Shown piece by piece: positions 45,176 to 59,200 of a stretch of 64,000 nt of DNA; position 1 is the stretch's first letter, and every line of letters starts with the position of its first letter. The stretch lies in contig WPIO01000112.1 in the NCBI GenBank assembly GCA_009760855.2, positions 1,235,501-1,299,500 on the forward strand. Direction: 5' to 3'. The position numbers and the translations under genes were made by a program. Origin of the DNA: Cristatella mucedo. Lineage: Eukaryota > Bryozoa > Phylactolaemata > Cristatellidae. The notes beneath the pieces are model-generated. The model was not told where the DNA came from, did no database searches, and saw only the letters and a program-made list of their open reading frames with translations.

Positions 45176-45769
45176 CATTTTTAAAATTTTAGCCTGACGG
45201 CCAATGCGAAAAAAAGGTGCAGCTTCCGGCAAGTGCTGAGCAAGCGAAAAGGGTGAAGCTTCAGTTTCCAGCAAGCAGCTTCGAAGCAGCCGCGAGCTGG
45301 AGCCAGTGAATGAAGTCAGCAGTTCAAGCAGTCATCCTCAGAGCTGCAGGTGCACTACACGCAACCTAGCCGACGACAAATCTGTGGATGACAACCTCAG
45401 GGAACGTGAGAACCAATATGACGACCACTATCGCAAGGGTAGAGAGGCACCGGTCAATCGCATGCGGTGAGTGTTACTACGGCATGCACTGGTCAAGCAG
45501 TGTCGTGAGGTTAAATTCCGGTCGGCGCATGTGGTCGTGGCTTAGCTCCATCCACTCCGGTCTCCCAGCTAGCACAGCCTTCTCCTCCTTCTCCTGCACC
45601 ATCCTCTCCTGGCCACGTAACGACGGCAGATGCGCCTTCATTTGCTGGCCGTCCGGCTGAACGCAAAATTCAAAGCTCCTTTACAGAACACTTGTAAAAC
45701 CGTGATGCCCGTGCTCTCCCTCCTGCTGCCGGCCTGGGCATGCTCTTCTTGCTGTCAAATCTGAATATT

Positions 45770-46530
45770 TTCAGCTTCATAACATTGCTAAAATTCGGGC
45801 TTGTTTAGATAAGGATACCACGTCCAAGTTAGTCCATGCATTCGTGACATCCCGTCTCGACTTCTGCTACTAACTGCTCGCTGGCATACCGGCATGTGCG
45901 ATCAGACGATTGCAGCTGGTGCAAAACTCTGCAGCTAGGCTTGTCTGTCGTGAGCGTCGCAGTTGCCACATTACTCCACTTCTCGCCGACCTGCACTGGC
46001 TACCAGTCAAGCAACGGATTGACTTCAAGGTTTTGTCGCTCACTTTTAGGTCCCTTCATTCTATGGCTCCAGCCTATCTCTCCGACATACTCCCCCCATC
46101 AGGCCAAGCATCGTACCACCCGCTTTTCGGAATCCAACAGTCCACAAATACCCCGTACAAACCTGAAATCCTTTGGAGACCGTGCCTTTAGTTCGTACGC
46201 TCCCAAAGCCTGGAACTCTATCCCGACCTACCGCAGAACATCCCCTGACCTGACCACATTTAAAAGGAACTTACAAACACATCCATTTAGGACAGCATTT
46301 AGTGGGTCCCTGTGATTCGTCCTTGATGTGCTTATGCGTGCTGCCACTGTGCATGCTGCCACTAACCACATCTGCATGCTGACCCTGTGTATGTCACCCC
46401 TAACCATGTTATTCATTTTTGTTTGTTTATCAAGCATGATTTTACTCACCATTCAATTGCATTTCCCTTTGCAGCAAATGTAAAGCACCTACAGAGAGAT
46501 TAAGTTCTCTGATAGCGCTTTATCAAGTGA

Positions 46531-46566
<36 letters not shown>
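45770..46566 (+). mobile_element. LINE family A, 5'-truncated copy
   Basis: Very close to the 6740-7738 copy: IRACLDKDTTSKLVHAFVTS, RRLQLVQNSAARLVCRE and NSLEIPRTNLKSFGDRAFSS-like text are shared, and the 3' stem and (ATT)~10 tail are kept. A C-run near 46092 shifts the frame. The 5' truncation point (ttcagcttcataacattgct) differs from that copy. Confidence 0.9.
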
Positions 46567-47699
46567 GTCCTTTGCAGGCACCCACATTTCATCAACATTT
46601 ACTTGCTAGCCCTTGACAGCGCTCCGAGCTCGGCAATGCCAAACAGTCTGTTGCCCCAGGCAGCGCTCTTTGCGCTCCACTTGCTGCTCATTGCTCTCCA
46701 TTGCTCTCTCACTGTTGCAGGCTTGCGAGGATCTTTGAACGAGTCAACAAAGCACAGCAGTGTGAGCAAGTGAATGCAGGCGACCGTACGGGCCATGCAT
46801 CACATCCTCGTCGTATTCTGGGGGCTGGCGGGTTACTAATAATAATAGTAATAGTAATAACAATAATAAAAATCGTAATGCATTTGTATAGTGCCCTCCC
46901 AGAGCCTCCTCCCTGCTGGCCTGATTACAGGTGCAAGTCACGAATCCCCCCAGCAGCAGTACAGCACAGGGGCGGAAGGAAGGGGGCACCACAAAATGGG
47001 TTGACAGCAGCTGCACAGCTGAGAAGGAGTAAGCAACCAGGGAGCCGAAGTACTCCTAACTAGGCCAGGAGCCGTGTCGAAGGAGTGGCTTGCCATCTCT
47101 TCAGCCTCACCTATGATTGGTCGGCCCGTGCAGGGCCAAGGTTAGAGCCCCTTTAAAAATCCAGGCCACACAACTGATTGGTACCTGGTGGTTCGGCTAC
47201 AGCCGGCCAAGGTAACATGTTGCAGCCCTAAGCTGGCCCATGGAGCAGTTAGCGAGGCAAGCTTGCCAGGATGGCTAGTGCATCATCCAGGGATCTGGCC
47301 ATCGAAAGTTAGATCCGAACAGATGCATCCCAATGGCCGAGATAGAAACGGTCGACATGGACAGACGGCAAGCTTCCACCAGCGGGTGCCCACACAGCAG
47401 CAGCCACTGTTGCTCGAGGTAGCTGCAGCTGCTGGCACAGGAGTGATTATGTTGCAGCCGTTGGCCACTAAACCAAACCGTACGCTTCTGTACTGCCAAG
47501 GCTGCCCACATGACTGTCGGCTACTTGCTCACTTTCTTCTCTCTTGCTGCCTGGCTAGACAGACTCTCCTCTTTCCTCATTCTTATGCTTACTGTACAAA
47601 GTCGTTGCAACTAAGAGATGACTTCATCTGGAGCACCGATTTATATACATACATGCCATGCCATCTGATCGGCGCCTGGCCGTGGTGGCAGCAGCAGCT
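46567..47699. other. MRM2 intron, unassigned
   Basis: No repeat family beyond a LINE-like tail at 46835-46905. The long plus frame 47188-47868 is produced by the CAG run and is not supported as a gene. Confidence 0.5.
46835..46905 (-). mobile_element. LINE A-like tail fragment
   Basis: AAT/AGT repeats followed by gcatttgtatagtgccctcc; only the outer half of the stem remains. Confidence 0.5.
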
Positions 47700-49564
<1,865 letters not shown>

Positions 49565-50577
49565 GCAAGCTCAATGACAAAAAGCGAAACATGGTCAGGC
49601 ATGATATGCACACAGTCAGATTGCAAATACGGTTAGTGGCAGCACGCACAATGTCAGCATGCATAAACTTGTTAAGGACGAATCACATTGACCCATTAAT
49701 GCTGTAATAAATAGACCTGCTTTTAGTTTCTTTTTAAATGTGGTCAAGTCAGGAGATGTGACGCAAGTCGGAAGTGAGTTCCAGGATTTGGGAGCATCCG
49801 AACTAAAGGCACAGTCTCCAAAGGATTTGAGGTTTGTACGAGGTATAGGTAAACAGTTAAAATCCGAAAAGCGGGTGGTACGATGCTGAGCCTGGTGGGG
49901 GAGTAGATCTGATAAGTAGGCTGGAGCCAAAGAATGAAGGGGCCTAAAAGTGAGCAACAAACCTTGAAGTCAATGCTTTGCTTGACTGGTAGCCAGTGCA
50001 GGTCGGCGACAAGTGATGTGATGTGGTAACTGTGACGCTCACGACAGACAAACCTAGCTGCAGAGTTTTGCACCAGCTGTAAGCACCAGACTGCACATGC
50101 CGGTAGACCAGCAAGCAGTGAGTTACACAAGACAAAACGGGATGTCACAAATGTATGGGACCAACTTAAATGTGGTATCCCTGTCTAAACAAGCCGGAAT
50201 TTGAGCAATGTAATGTAGCTGGAAGTAGGCAGACTTGATTGTGGAACTGATGTGGTCGTCTAACGAAAGGTCATTTTGGAACATAAGCCTAGATTTCGTG
50301 CAGATTAAACAGGATATATGCTGGCAGAGCCGATTTTGAGTGTTAGCCTTTCCCATTTCTGAATCACAATTGGTTTGCCCATAACTAATGAGCAAGTTTT
50401 ATCATCATTCAATTTATGAAAATTTGCTGCCATCCATATATGGATGTCATCAATACATGCAGCAAGGAAGTTTAGAGAATTCGATGTGCTCGAGGGCTGG
50501 GAGGGATCAAAGCAAAGGTACAACTGAGTGTCATCCGCATAGAAGTGAAAGCCTAGATTGTGCATGGAAATCACATC

Positions 50578-50654
<77 letters not shown>

Positions 50655-52080
50655 AGACCAAGCACGGAGCTCTGAGGTACCCCATATTTCAGAGGGACCT
50701 CGGATGATTTTTGTCCATTCACATCAATACTCTGTAGTCTCCCTCTGAGATAGGACCTGAACCATTGCAGAGCAGTGCCAGTGATGCTCACGCGAGATGA
50801 GAGGCACTCAAGAAGTACTTGGTGATCCATAGTATCAAAAGCTGCCGAAAGATCGAATTCCTAAGCAGGTCGTTGTACACACAAGCAATGCTGACCCTGT
50901 GGAGTGCTTAGCTCTAAAGCCACACTGGAAATTACTAGCAAGGTTTGAAGTTTCAATATATGAGTTCAGCTGGTCTGCCAAAACTCGTTCCAGTGTCTTT
51001 GATAGGAATGGTAGAAAGGAGACTGGGTGGTAGTTACAAGTTCTCTTGGTCTAGCGTTCCTTATCTTGAGTAGTGGTCTGACTGCAGCTTTTTTGCAAGG
51101 TGCTGGGACATGACGACAGGCGAATAACATATTAATGATGTTAGTTATGCATGGCAGCAGCAGATCTATGCAACGTAGGAGCAAGACAGTGGTACTAGGA
51201 CCCAAAGGACTTGGTTGTCTTCTTTGATTGGGATATGAACATCAGGACGAGGTCACTAGAGAGCTGCTTGAATGTAGACATCGGGGTACTGCAAAAAATC
51301 GAGGGACAGCATTCCAGCGGGAGATGCTGCCATCTCAGGGATGGACTCCATGATCTTGACTATGTTCTGGACAAAAAAGCTAGAGAAGGCATCAGCTAGA
51401 TCATCATAGAGATCACTAGGTAAGGAGCTAACCTGGGAGCAGTTGAGGAGATGGTTGATCGTCGACATTAGCATTTTTGGATTGTGCATCTGTGATTCAA
51501 CAATGTTTCCATAGAAGCTACACTTGGCCTTTGCTAGGATCGATTGGTACGACATACAGTAGTCCTCGGATGCCTGTCGATCGATAGTCAGTCCTGATCT
51601 TTTGTATGCTTTTTCAAGCTTTCACTTAGTAGACCTAGCTAGTTTAATGTCTGTGGAAACCATAGACCGTCTGCACGAGAGCGCACAGTGATCTTAGTCA
51701 GAGGTGCAAACTCGTCGAGCATGTCCGCTGGTGTCGTGTTGTAGCTATCTACCAATTATGTGAGACCGGAAGAGGAACTGAGCAGCAGAGGCGAGGCAGA
51801 TATTCTCCCACGAACAGCATGATGTCAAGGGTCTTGAGGATGCGCGATTTCCAGGTGGATTTTAAAGGAGGGGACACATTGTAGACTGAATGGTCTTGGG
51901 GAAGATCGAGGTCTGGCCGATTGAAATGCTGGCTTCGAGTCGGTACAAAGGGTAAGCAGAAGTGCCTCTTCTCACTTGGGCACTTATCTAGAGTGTCAAT
52001 GAAATTGTTAAGTCGTTCAGCCTGCTAGAAAAAGGGTCGAACTTCACCAACCAGAAGCTGCCGCTAGCGAGCTTTTTTAT
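49565..52080 (-). mobile_element. LINE family A, ~2.5-kb copy, minus strand
   Basis: Reverse-oriented copy from the 3' UTR (49565) through C-terminus and RT (TDHQVLLECLSSRVSITGTA-like, GFHFYADDTQLYLCFDPSQP, DIHIWMAANFHKLNDDKT) to linker and endonuclease remnants near 51900-52080. The YADD catalytic motif is preserved. A (GA)n run (50582-50654) interrupts the stretch between GVPQ.SVLG and LSDVIS. Frameshifts are scattered. The extreme 3' stem is missing. Confidence 0.88.
50582..50654. repeat. (GA)n microsatellite inside a LINE RT
   Basis: 73 bp of pure GA in the minus-strand LINE at the place where other copies encode LFTVYTLPLADV. On the sense strand the flanks are naturally C/T-rich, a likely seed for expansion. 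Confidence 0.95.
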
Positions 52081-52669
52081 AGCAACCTTTGTCATCGAAG
52101 TCAATGCTAGTGGCAATGTACCAACTAATGAATACTGCTCACTTTCACGTCACCAAGTTTGGCTGACCAAGCCAACAGGGACTTTAGGGCTCGATCCGAT
52201 ACAGATCTGAGGTTAATCTGCTCAGCTAAGGTGGCACGAAACAAGACTTTCCGAGTAGTACCCCATAGTACCCAAAATCGAGTAAAGAGCAAGAATTTCC
52301 ACTCACTGACATTTTTATGTGGTTGTTGTGACAGCTGCCAAAATCAACTGCAGGGCTAACAAAAACAAGATTAACGCCAAAGTATACCCGGCTAGTCCTA
52401 GTTACGGCCCACACGAAAATTCGGACGTCATAATCCCAGCAGGTCCTTACAGACTATAGGTTTGAGTCACGCTATCTTACAAGGTCCGGCCATCGTTGGT
52501 ACATAACATCACCTCTGCCTCCAATAGAAATGTCTTGCTGCCATTCTTTGCTCTCGCTCCTCCTTCGAAGATAATACATTAGCTACCCAGAGCAACTCAT
52601 CAAGCCTTTTGCCAGTTAGCTCAGCCGACCAATTCTATTCCGGTGCACTCAAGCGGCATTTCACCAAAG
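52081..52669. other. Unassigned
   Basis: Lies between the LINE endonuclease remnant and the possible split gene. No repeat or gene recognised. Confidence 0.45.
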
Positions 52670-53245
52670 CTAATGCCAAGCTATATCTGCTCTGTCGTCG
52701 GGAACAGGGCGTTGCAGCTCTATCACGAAATATTTACTGGCTGTTGCTTGGTATTGCGGATGCACAGAAGGGTTTGCATGGCAAAGATGACACAAGTGCA
52801 AGACTGAAACAACGAAGCTCTCTGGCAAGAAGTAATAACAACTATGGAACGGCTGAGAAGCGATCGAGGTCGGATATCTAAAATGAACAGGGAGGCGCTT
52901 ACGAGCCAATTCTGTGAGTAGGCGAGAACGAGGGCAAACGCGGTAATATCCACCTGCTGTGAGCTCGAGGCTACTCCGTGGGACCGCTAGATCAGATTCG
53001 CCAGCAAGGGCAAAACAATAAACATATACCCAGATGGCCAGTGCAGATTAAGCCAGCGCTGCACTGAATTTGCAAGAGCATCAAGAGACATCGGATTCCA
53101 GAGCATAACACGAACGCTTCGACTGTACTCACCACAAGCGCCAGCTAACCGGATGGGCATGCCGAAGTCAATTATCGCAACCTTCACCTTCGTTCCACTG
53201 CCGAGGTCGTTTGTCCTTACGGTCGGTGCCACGCCTCTGGAGAGA
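52670..53245 (-). CDS. Possible small split gene, product not identified
   Basis: Three candidate minus-strand exons: about 53245-53142 after ctccag and before gtgagt, encoding VRTNDLGSGTKVKVAIIDFG and MPIRLAGAC; about 52953-52897 after ctcacag and before gtaagc, encoding GGYYRVCPRSRLLTELA; then, after tttcag, LHLCHLCHANPSVHPQYQ and on to a stop at 52670. Phases agree across both joins. VKVAIIDFG followed by a leucine-rich stretch is reminiscent of a Tudor-type strand (V.V..IDYG) or, less well, a kinase DFG segment. Neither is convincing; a fortuitous chain of weak splice sites is possible. Confidence 0.28.
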
Positions 53246-53384
53246 CTGGTTGGTGATAGTTGCCGTTACTAATCGCCGACCTATGAGTAGTTTCACTAGA
53301 AAATCCCCGGTAATTCTTCCTAAGAGTTCACTGGTCCGGAAATTTTCTTCGGGTCACCTGTTATTACTCTGCTGAATTTGTAAG

Positions 53385-53946
53385 GGGTCTCGCGGCGAAG
53401 ATGAACGAGCCCCCCCCCACTAGCCAGTTGTGGCGTTGACGACGGCGGCTGTATTGTATCGTACGCAGGCAAACGCAAGATAGTGAGCGTACACGCAGAT
53501 GTAGAAGCTGTCGTGAAAGCAGCTCCGGAGCGTTTCTCGCTGCACGACTAGAGGGTCACGCGACCACAGCCGATCTGTTGCAATTAAATCCAGCTTAGTC
53601 AGCTGATACCGCCCAACTGCAACGCCTAACGAGCTGTGGTACGCAGCCAGCGCGCCCGTTGGACATGTGGCAGGTGGAGTGGTGTGAGTCCGGCTGGGCC
53701 GGACCACGCTGCGGGCGTGGCCACGCCCACAAAGGGTGCCCCCCCCAGTCGCTCGGCTAGAAACAAGTGACTCAGAAAAACACGGCGAAGTATTCGCGAA
53801 CAACAACGTCAAGCGCGATCGAGGCTATCGCGAGAAGCCGAGCTTAGTTTAGGTGTTGTCCGAGGCCCAATGGTCGGCAGCCGTAGGCGGTGGAGTAGTA
53901 GCCACCCAGTACCTACTCTGGGGCTTGCGTCTCCAACCAGCACATA

Positions 53947-54036
<90 letters not shown>

Positions 54037-54402
54037 TTGAGACGTAGCCGACAGCAGACATGTGAGGGGAGCGTCGCTGACGAGCGCCGAGTGGCGGCGC
54101 AGTAGTGAAGGGCGTACCGGTTGGTCGATGTTAGTTCGTCGCCGAGTTTTGTAATCGAGTCGTTGGTGGTCGGTTGCTGAGTTTTGTATTAGCGTCGAGT
54201 TTTTTTCGGTCGAGCAAGGTTGTATGTTAGAATCAATCGTAAGGGTCACCAGTGTGTAGGGGAGCGGCGAAGATGAACAATGGCAGCTCAAGCTATTTGT
54301 GTTGCTGACGACGACCGCAGTTTTGTATCTTATGCAGGCAACGCACGCGAGCGAGCATACATACAGATGTAGAAGCCGTCGTGGAAGCAGCTCTGGTGCG
54401 CC
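53385..54402 (-). mobile_element. LTR retroelement copy 2, carrying a GGC expansion
   Basis: Reverse-oriented relative of 1550-2926. Its truncated 5' repeat (54402-54252) and its 3' repeat (about 53600-53385) share GAGCTGCTT.CACGAC.GCTTCTACATCTG, GCCTGC.TA.GATACAA and GTTCATCTTCGCCGC in direct order. The internal part matches copy 1 through CAACCGGTACGCCC.TTCACTACTGCGCCGCC and CTCGGCTTCTCG. The 5' end is cut at 54402 by a LINE 3' tail. A (GGC)~30 run replaces a short CCGCCACCG stretch of copy 1. Confidence 0.65.
53948..54036. repeat. (GGC)~30 trinucleotide run
   Basis: 89 bp of uninterrupted CGG/GGC inside LTR copy 2. The homologous place in copy 1 (2028-2045) has only a short CCGCCACCG stretch. 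It explains the poly-P, poly-R and poly-G pseudo-ORFs. Confidence 0.97.
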
Positions 54403-54720
54403 AGTAATAACAATAATAATACACTCGATAAAGCGTCCTCAGGTAGCTTAATCTCTTTCTAGGTGCTTACAATTTGCTGCAAAGGAAACACGATCGAATG
54501 GTGAGTGCTATCATTCTTGATAAACGACACAAATAACATGGTGAGGGGTGAGATGCACAGGGTCAGCATGCAAGTGTAGTTAGTGGCAGCATGCGAAGTG
54601 TCAGCACACATAAGCAGATAAAGGACAAATTGCAGGGACCCACTAAATGCTGTCATAAGTAGGTGCGCTTTTATTTTCTTTTTAAATGTGGTCGTCTGGG
54701 GATGTCGTGAAGCAGTAGAC
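54403..54720 (-). mobile_element. LINE A 3' end that truncates LTR copy 2
   Basis: AAT tail, stem (gataaagcgtcctcaggtag ... tctttctaggtgc), 3' UTR and C-terminal residues ([18 protein letters not shown]-like). It abuts the LTR element at 54402 and the compound microsatellite at 54742, which begins where the LINE coding text ends. Confidence 0.8.
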
Positions 54721-54740
54721 GAAAGAGTAAGAGAAAGGAG

Positions 54741-55336
<596 letters not shown>

Positions 55337-55374
55337 AGCATAGCTTCAGCAAAGGCCAGTGGACAAGCAGAAAG

Positions 55375-55510
55375 TTTCTCGCTGCAGGACTAGATGGTAA
55401 CGCGACCACAGCTGACCCGTTGCAATTAAATCCAGCTTAGTCAGTTGATACCGCCCGACTGCAGTGACTAATGAGCTGGTACGCAACACGCCCGTTGACA
55501 GATGTTGTTT
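55375..55510 (-). mobile_element. LTR retroelement fragment 3
   Basis: Matches the end of the internal region and start of the repeat in copy 2 (53540-53670), for example GCGGTATCA.CTGACTAAGCTGG and TTTAATTGCAAC. It may be the missing outer part of copy 2's 5' terminal repeat, displaced by the LINE tail and microsatellite block at 54403-55370, or a separate fragment. Confidence 0.6.
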
Positions 55511-55619
55511 TGGGATCAGCAGATCAATGCACCCCAGCTGATAATGCTGCTCCCTGTATAGACACTGACCAAATACACCCTGAAGTACAGTCCAAATCAT
55601 TTACTGTGTCTTGCTCTTG

Positions 55620-55735
55620 TAAATTACTCATCATTCAATTGCATTTCCCTTTGCAGCAAATGTAAAGCGCCTAGAAAGAGATTTGAGTTCTCTGAGGGCG
55701 CTTTATCAAGTGCATTATTATTATTGTAAGATTCC
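55620..55735 (+). mobile_element. Tail-only LINE A copy
   Basis: Starts near aattactcatcattcaatt, continues gcatttccctttgcagcaaa, has a well-preserved stem (AAAGCGCCTAGAAAGAGATT, GAGGGCGCTTTATCAAGTGC) and a short ATT tail. Same left boundary as the other tail-only units. Confidence 0.82.
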
Positions 55736-56084
55736 TCCATTATATTCTTAGATCTTTAATTCGTCATGCCAAGTTTGAAAGCCTCTTTTAAAGTGACCGT
55801 CGTTGTTAGTAGCCGAGACAAAAATTTCATCTAGGGGGCAAAAATCAGCAAACTTTATTTGCTGGGGCCAGATTCGCAAGACTTTAATTGAACCTGGACC
55901 AGAATTGCAATAATGAAAATAGTAGAGGGAAAAATCTAAGTGCTTATTCGCCACAAACTCGGCGGTTGATCTGCGAGTGGAACTAAGGCATAATGTTGTC
56001 CTCGGTGACGGTCGGAGGGCGCAGGAATAGGTGGCCGCCGAGGTCACGGCAGCAATAAGAGATATCTATGTGGGCACGGCCGCG
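55736..56084. other. Unassigned
   Basis: A 99-codon minus frame (55748-56047) has no motif. No repeat family recognised. Confidence 0.45.
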
Positions 56085-56215
56085 CCACAATATTGCTCTG
56101 CCCCAACCGAGCTCGCACCACTCGGCCCGGCCAACGGGCAGCGTGCCGGTTCGTTAGAAGCTGCAGTCGGGCCGTGTCGGCTCACCGAGCGATATTTAGT
56201 TGCAGCGGGTCAGCT
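56085..56215 (+). mobile_element. LTR retroelement fragment 4
   Basis: Plus-strand match to the same part of the element: GCACCACTCGGCCCGGCCAACGGGC, GTTCGTTAGAAGCTGCAGTCGG and TTTAGTTGCAGCGGGTCAGCT. Similarity stops exactly where the foldback structure starts (cagct at 56211-56215). Confidence 0.55.
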
Positions 56216-59200
56216 CGGGTTCTTGTGGGTCCGACGAATTACCGAAATCCACTCTAATTAAGCTAGCAACGACCGTACGTAAGTGTTTCCGAGCTCAAAT
56301 TTTTCGCTGATATTGTAGTACTCGTTCGAATTTATCCCTCCACAAAATTTCATGTCGCTTCGCGAACACGCACTTATGCAAATGAGCTTTGACGCCGGAC
56401 GCCTGTACCTCAATCCACCGCAATCCATTCTAGTTCCCTTTAAATCCACCCTAAATCAGCTGCGAACAGCTCCAAAAGTCTGCAATATCAACTAAGCTAC
56501 ACGTGCAATGTACACAGAAAACGTCGAGCGATTCCGCTCACGCGTTCTCACGAAGCTCACTGGAATAAGATTGCAGTGGCCCAGGCCAATACCCCAATCC
56601 ACCGCAATCAACTACATTCCACCACGAAACGTAGGAAATCCTGACAGAAAAGCTCATTTTTTGGTGTCATATGACAGCAGACTCTGCGACAATTGCTTTA
56701 CAGATTTCACTTGCATTGGCACCGGCCGTTCTCGTGCAATGCGCTGCAATCGACTGCAGTCGCCCGGGCCAGCACTACAATCCATTTCAATCCACAGAAT
56801 CCACCGCATAGAAAATCGAAATACATTGCGCCAAGCTCCAGTTTTCATTGCACATTAAAGTGCACTGTGCTGTGTGCACAACCACGTAAAATAAAAAAAA
56901 CTTGTGCAGCCTCGCACTGTGTCAATGGGCGGCAATCGCCTGAAATGACCTGGAAAACTACCGAAATCCACTCTATTCCACTACAAATCATCCTCAAATC
57001 GCCATCGCGAAGCTCTAATTGACATTGCAAATCGACTGCATCTAGGCTGTGCAAAGCTAAAGTCCACATTAGGTATTGCATCGCACTTTTTTAAAGTTCG
57101 ATGTTATACCTAATGTAATATGCTTAATGTAAAATGCTTCTGTGTACAATGAATTGCAGAAGATTGCTGTATGGACATGGGCCTTAGCCGTTAACTACCA
57201 CACAGTGACCGAGAGCTGGCATTATCAATGGAATTTTCTAGGTGCACCAAAAGCAGAGCATACACGAACGAGAAATTTAAATGGGAGCGTCACCCAGCAG
57301 TGTCCGGTCTATTATTAACGGACCGTTCTAGATTTTCGTATTTTCCCAGGCCGTCGCCGTCGATTGCCGCGCATTGCCCTCGCATGTACGTTCAATATTG
57401 GTTGATAGGACGCGGTTGCACTTTTAATACAGCACACTGCTACGAAAATAAAAATGTGATATTCTCCCACCAGCTTTGCTTGTAATTGTAACAGACAATC
57501 ATAGATTGCTGTATTGTCTCTGGCAATTGCCGCCGATTGCCATGGATTGACCAAGGTTGAACGCGAAAAAGGACAGCATGCGCGCCCACAGTGAACGTTA
57601 TGTAGTAGGATAATTACAAATTCAAACTGCCAATTTCCAGCAAATTTGAACCACATTGCAGCAGAGACCGGGCCATTGCCGTTGATTGCCATGCATTGCC
57701 CTCGATGGTGCCTTTGTCGATTGTATAAAAGGATGTAGCTGCACTTTTAATGCAGTATAGTGCAATATGCAAAAAAAGTTGGAGCTTCTCTCAGCAACTG
57801 TCGATGCATTACTAAGTGCCCGTAATGGATTGGCGTATTTCCGCGGGCCATTGCAGTCGATTGCCGTGGGTTGCCGTCTATTGAACGCGTACCACGGGTG
57901 AAAATTATGCGCGCACACAGGTACATCTTAAGTGGAATGAGAGTTGCAGTTTATTGCAGCCAATCTTTTCTATATTCCACGGATTTCGATATCGGCGCCT
58001 ACTATTGCTGTTGATTGCCGTGCAGTACTCACGGTTAACAAACAAAGCATCTTGAAAGCTCCACGGTTTTACTATGGACGCAGCGGAATGTTATATGTAA
58101 TGACAATTGAGGCTTCCGTGCTGCCAATTTCTCTTTAACTCGTCAGGAATTGGGCTATTGGCCCACGACATTGCTGTCTATTGCCATTCATTGCTCGCGA
58201 TTGTACGTGCTAGCTTCGCTGAAAGGATTTGATTGCACTTTGAACACAATGGGCTGTGACAGGTAAGATATATTTGATCTTGGCCATGTCACTTTTCAGT
58301 AATTTGCGATGGACCATAATGGATTGCCGTATTTTCACGGGCCATTGCCGTCTGTTGCCATGCATTGCCCAAGTCAGAGCTGGTTGAAAAGATTGAAAGT
58401 CTGCGTGCACTCAGTGAGATGTTATGTGGAATGAAAATTGGAGCTTGGTGCAGCCATTTTCTGGTCGATTTGCGATGGATTTCGGTATTGGTCCCTGCCA
58501 TTGCTGTCAATTGCCGTGTATTGTTGACAATTAACGTGCAAAATAGCTTGAAAGTCCTCCGATTTCACTTTTAGCATAAAGAAACGTGAGATGAGATGAC
58601 AGTCGGCACTTCGTGCAGCCAATTTAGTGTCAGCTTGCCACGGATTGCAGTGGATTGCTGCTTCGAGCCGAGCCGTTGCCGTAGATTGCCATGAATTGCT
58701 CGAGATTGCACGAGCGCAATTGCTAGAAATGATGTGGTTGACTTTAGCCAGTGTTCTCTGTAATATGCATTACAAATTGAAGCATTGCGAAACCAATTTA
58801 AGGTATTTTTCACCGGATTGCTGTAGATTGAGGTATTGGCCTGGGTCACTGCAGTAAATTGCAGTGCATTGCTGCCAAATGATCGAGGCGATTGTAGTGA
58901 AATTGTGGGATCACACAATAACCAAATATTAGAGCAACGTGCAATCACTGTTAGAGCTTAAAGCGTACGCATTCTGGTCGTTTTTTTTTGGCGGGTTGCT
59001 GCACATTGTGTACTCGCCCAGGCAGTTGCAGTCAATTACAGTGCATTGCTGCAGAATTGCCGAGGCAATTACAGTGATGCTATGCAAGTCCACAATAACC
59101 GAAGAATAGAGCAGCTTGCAATCATAATTAGAGCTTCTAGTGTACGCGTTCTGGTCGCTGTGTAGCAGATTGCAGCGGATTTCGGCAGATTTCGACGGAT

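Noticed and set aside
53809-54291. 160-codon ORF with poly-Arg
   Set aside because: GGC repeat within the LTR element copy 2; the frame is shared by poly-P and poly-G alternatives.
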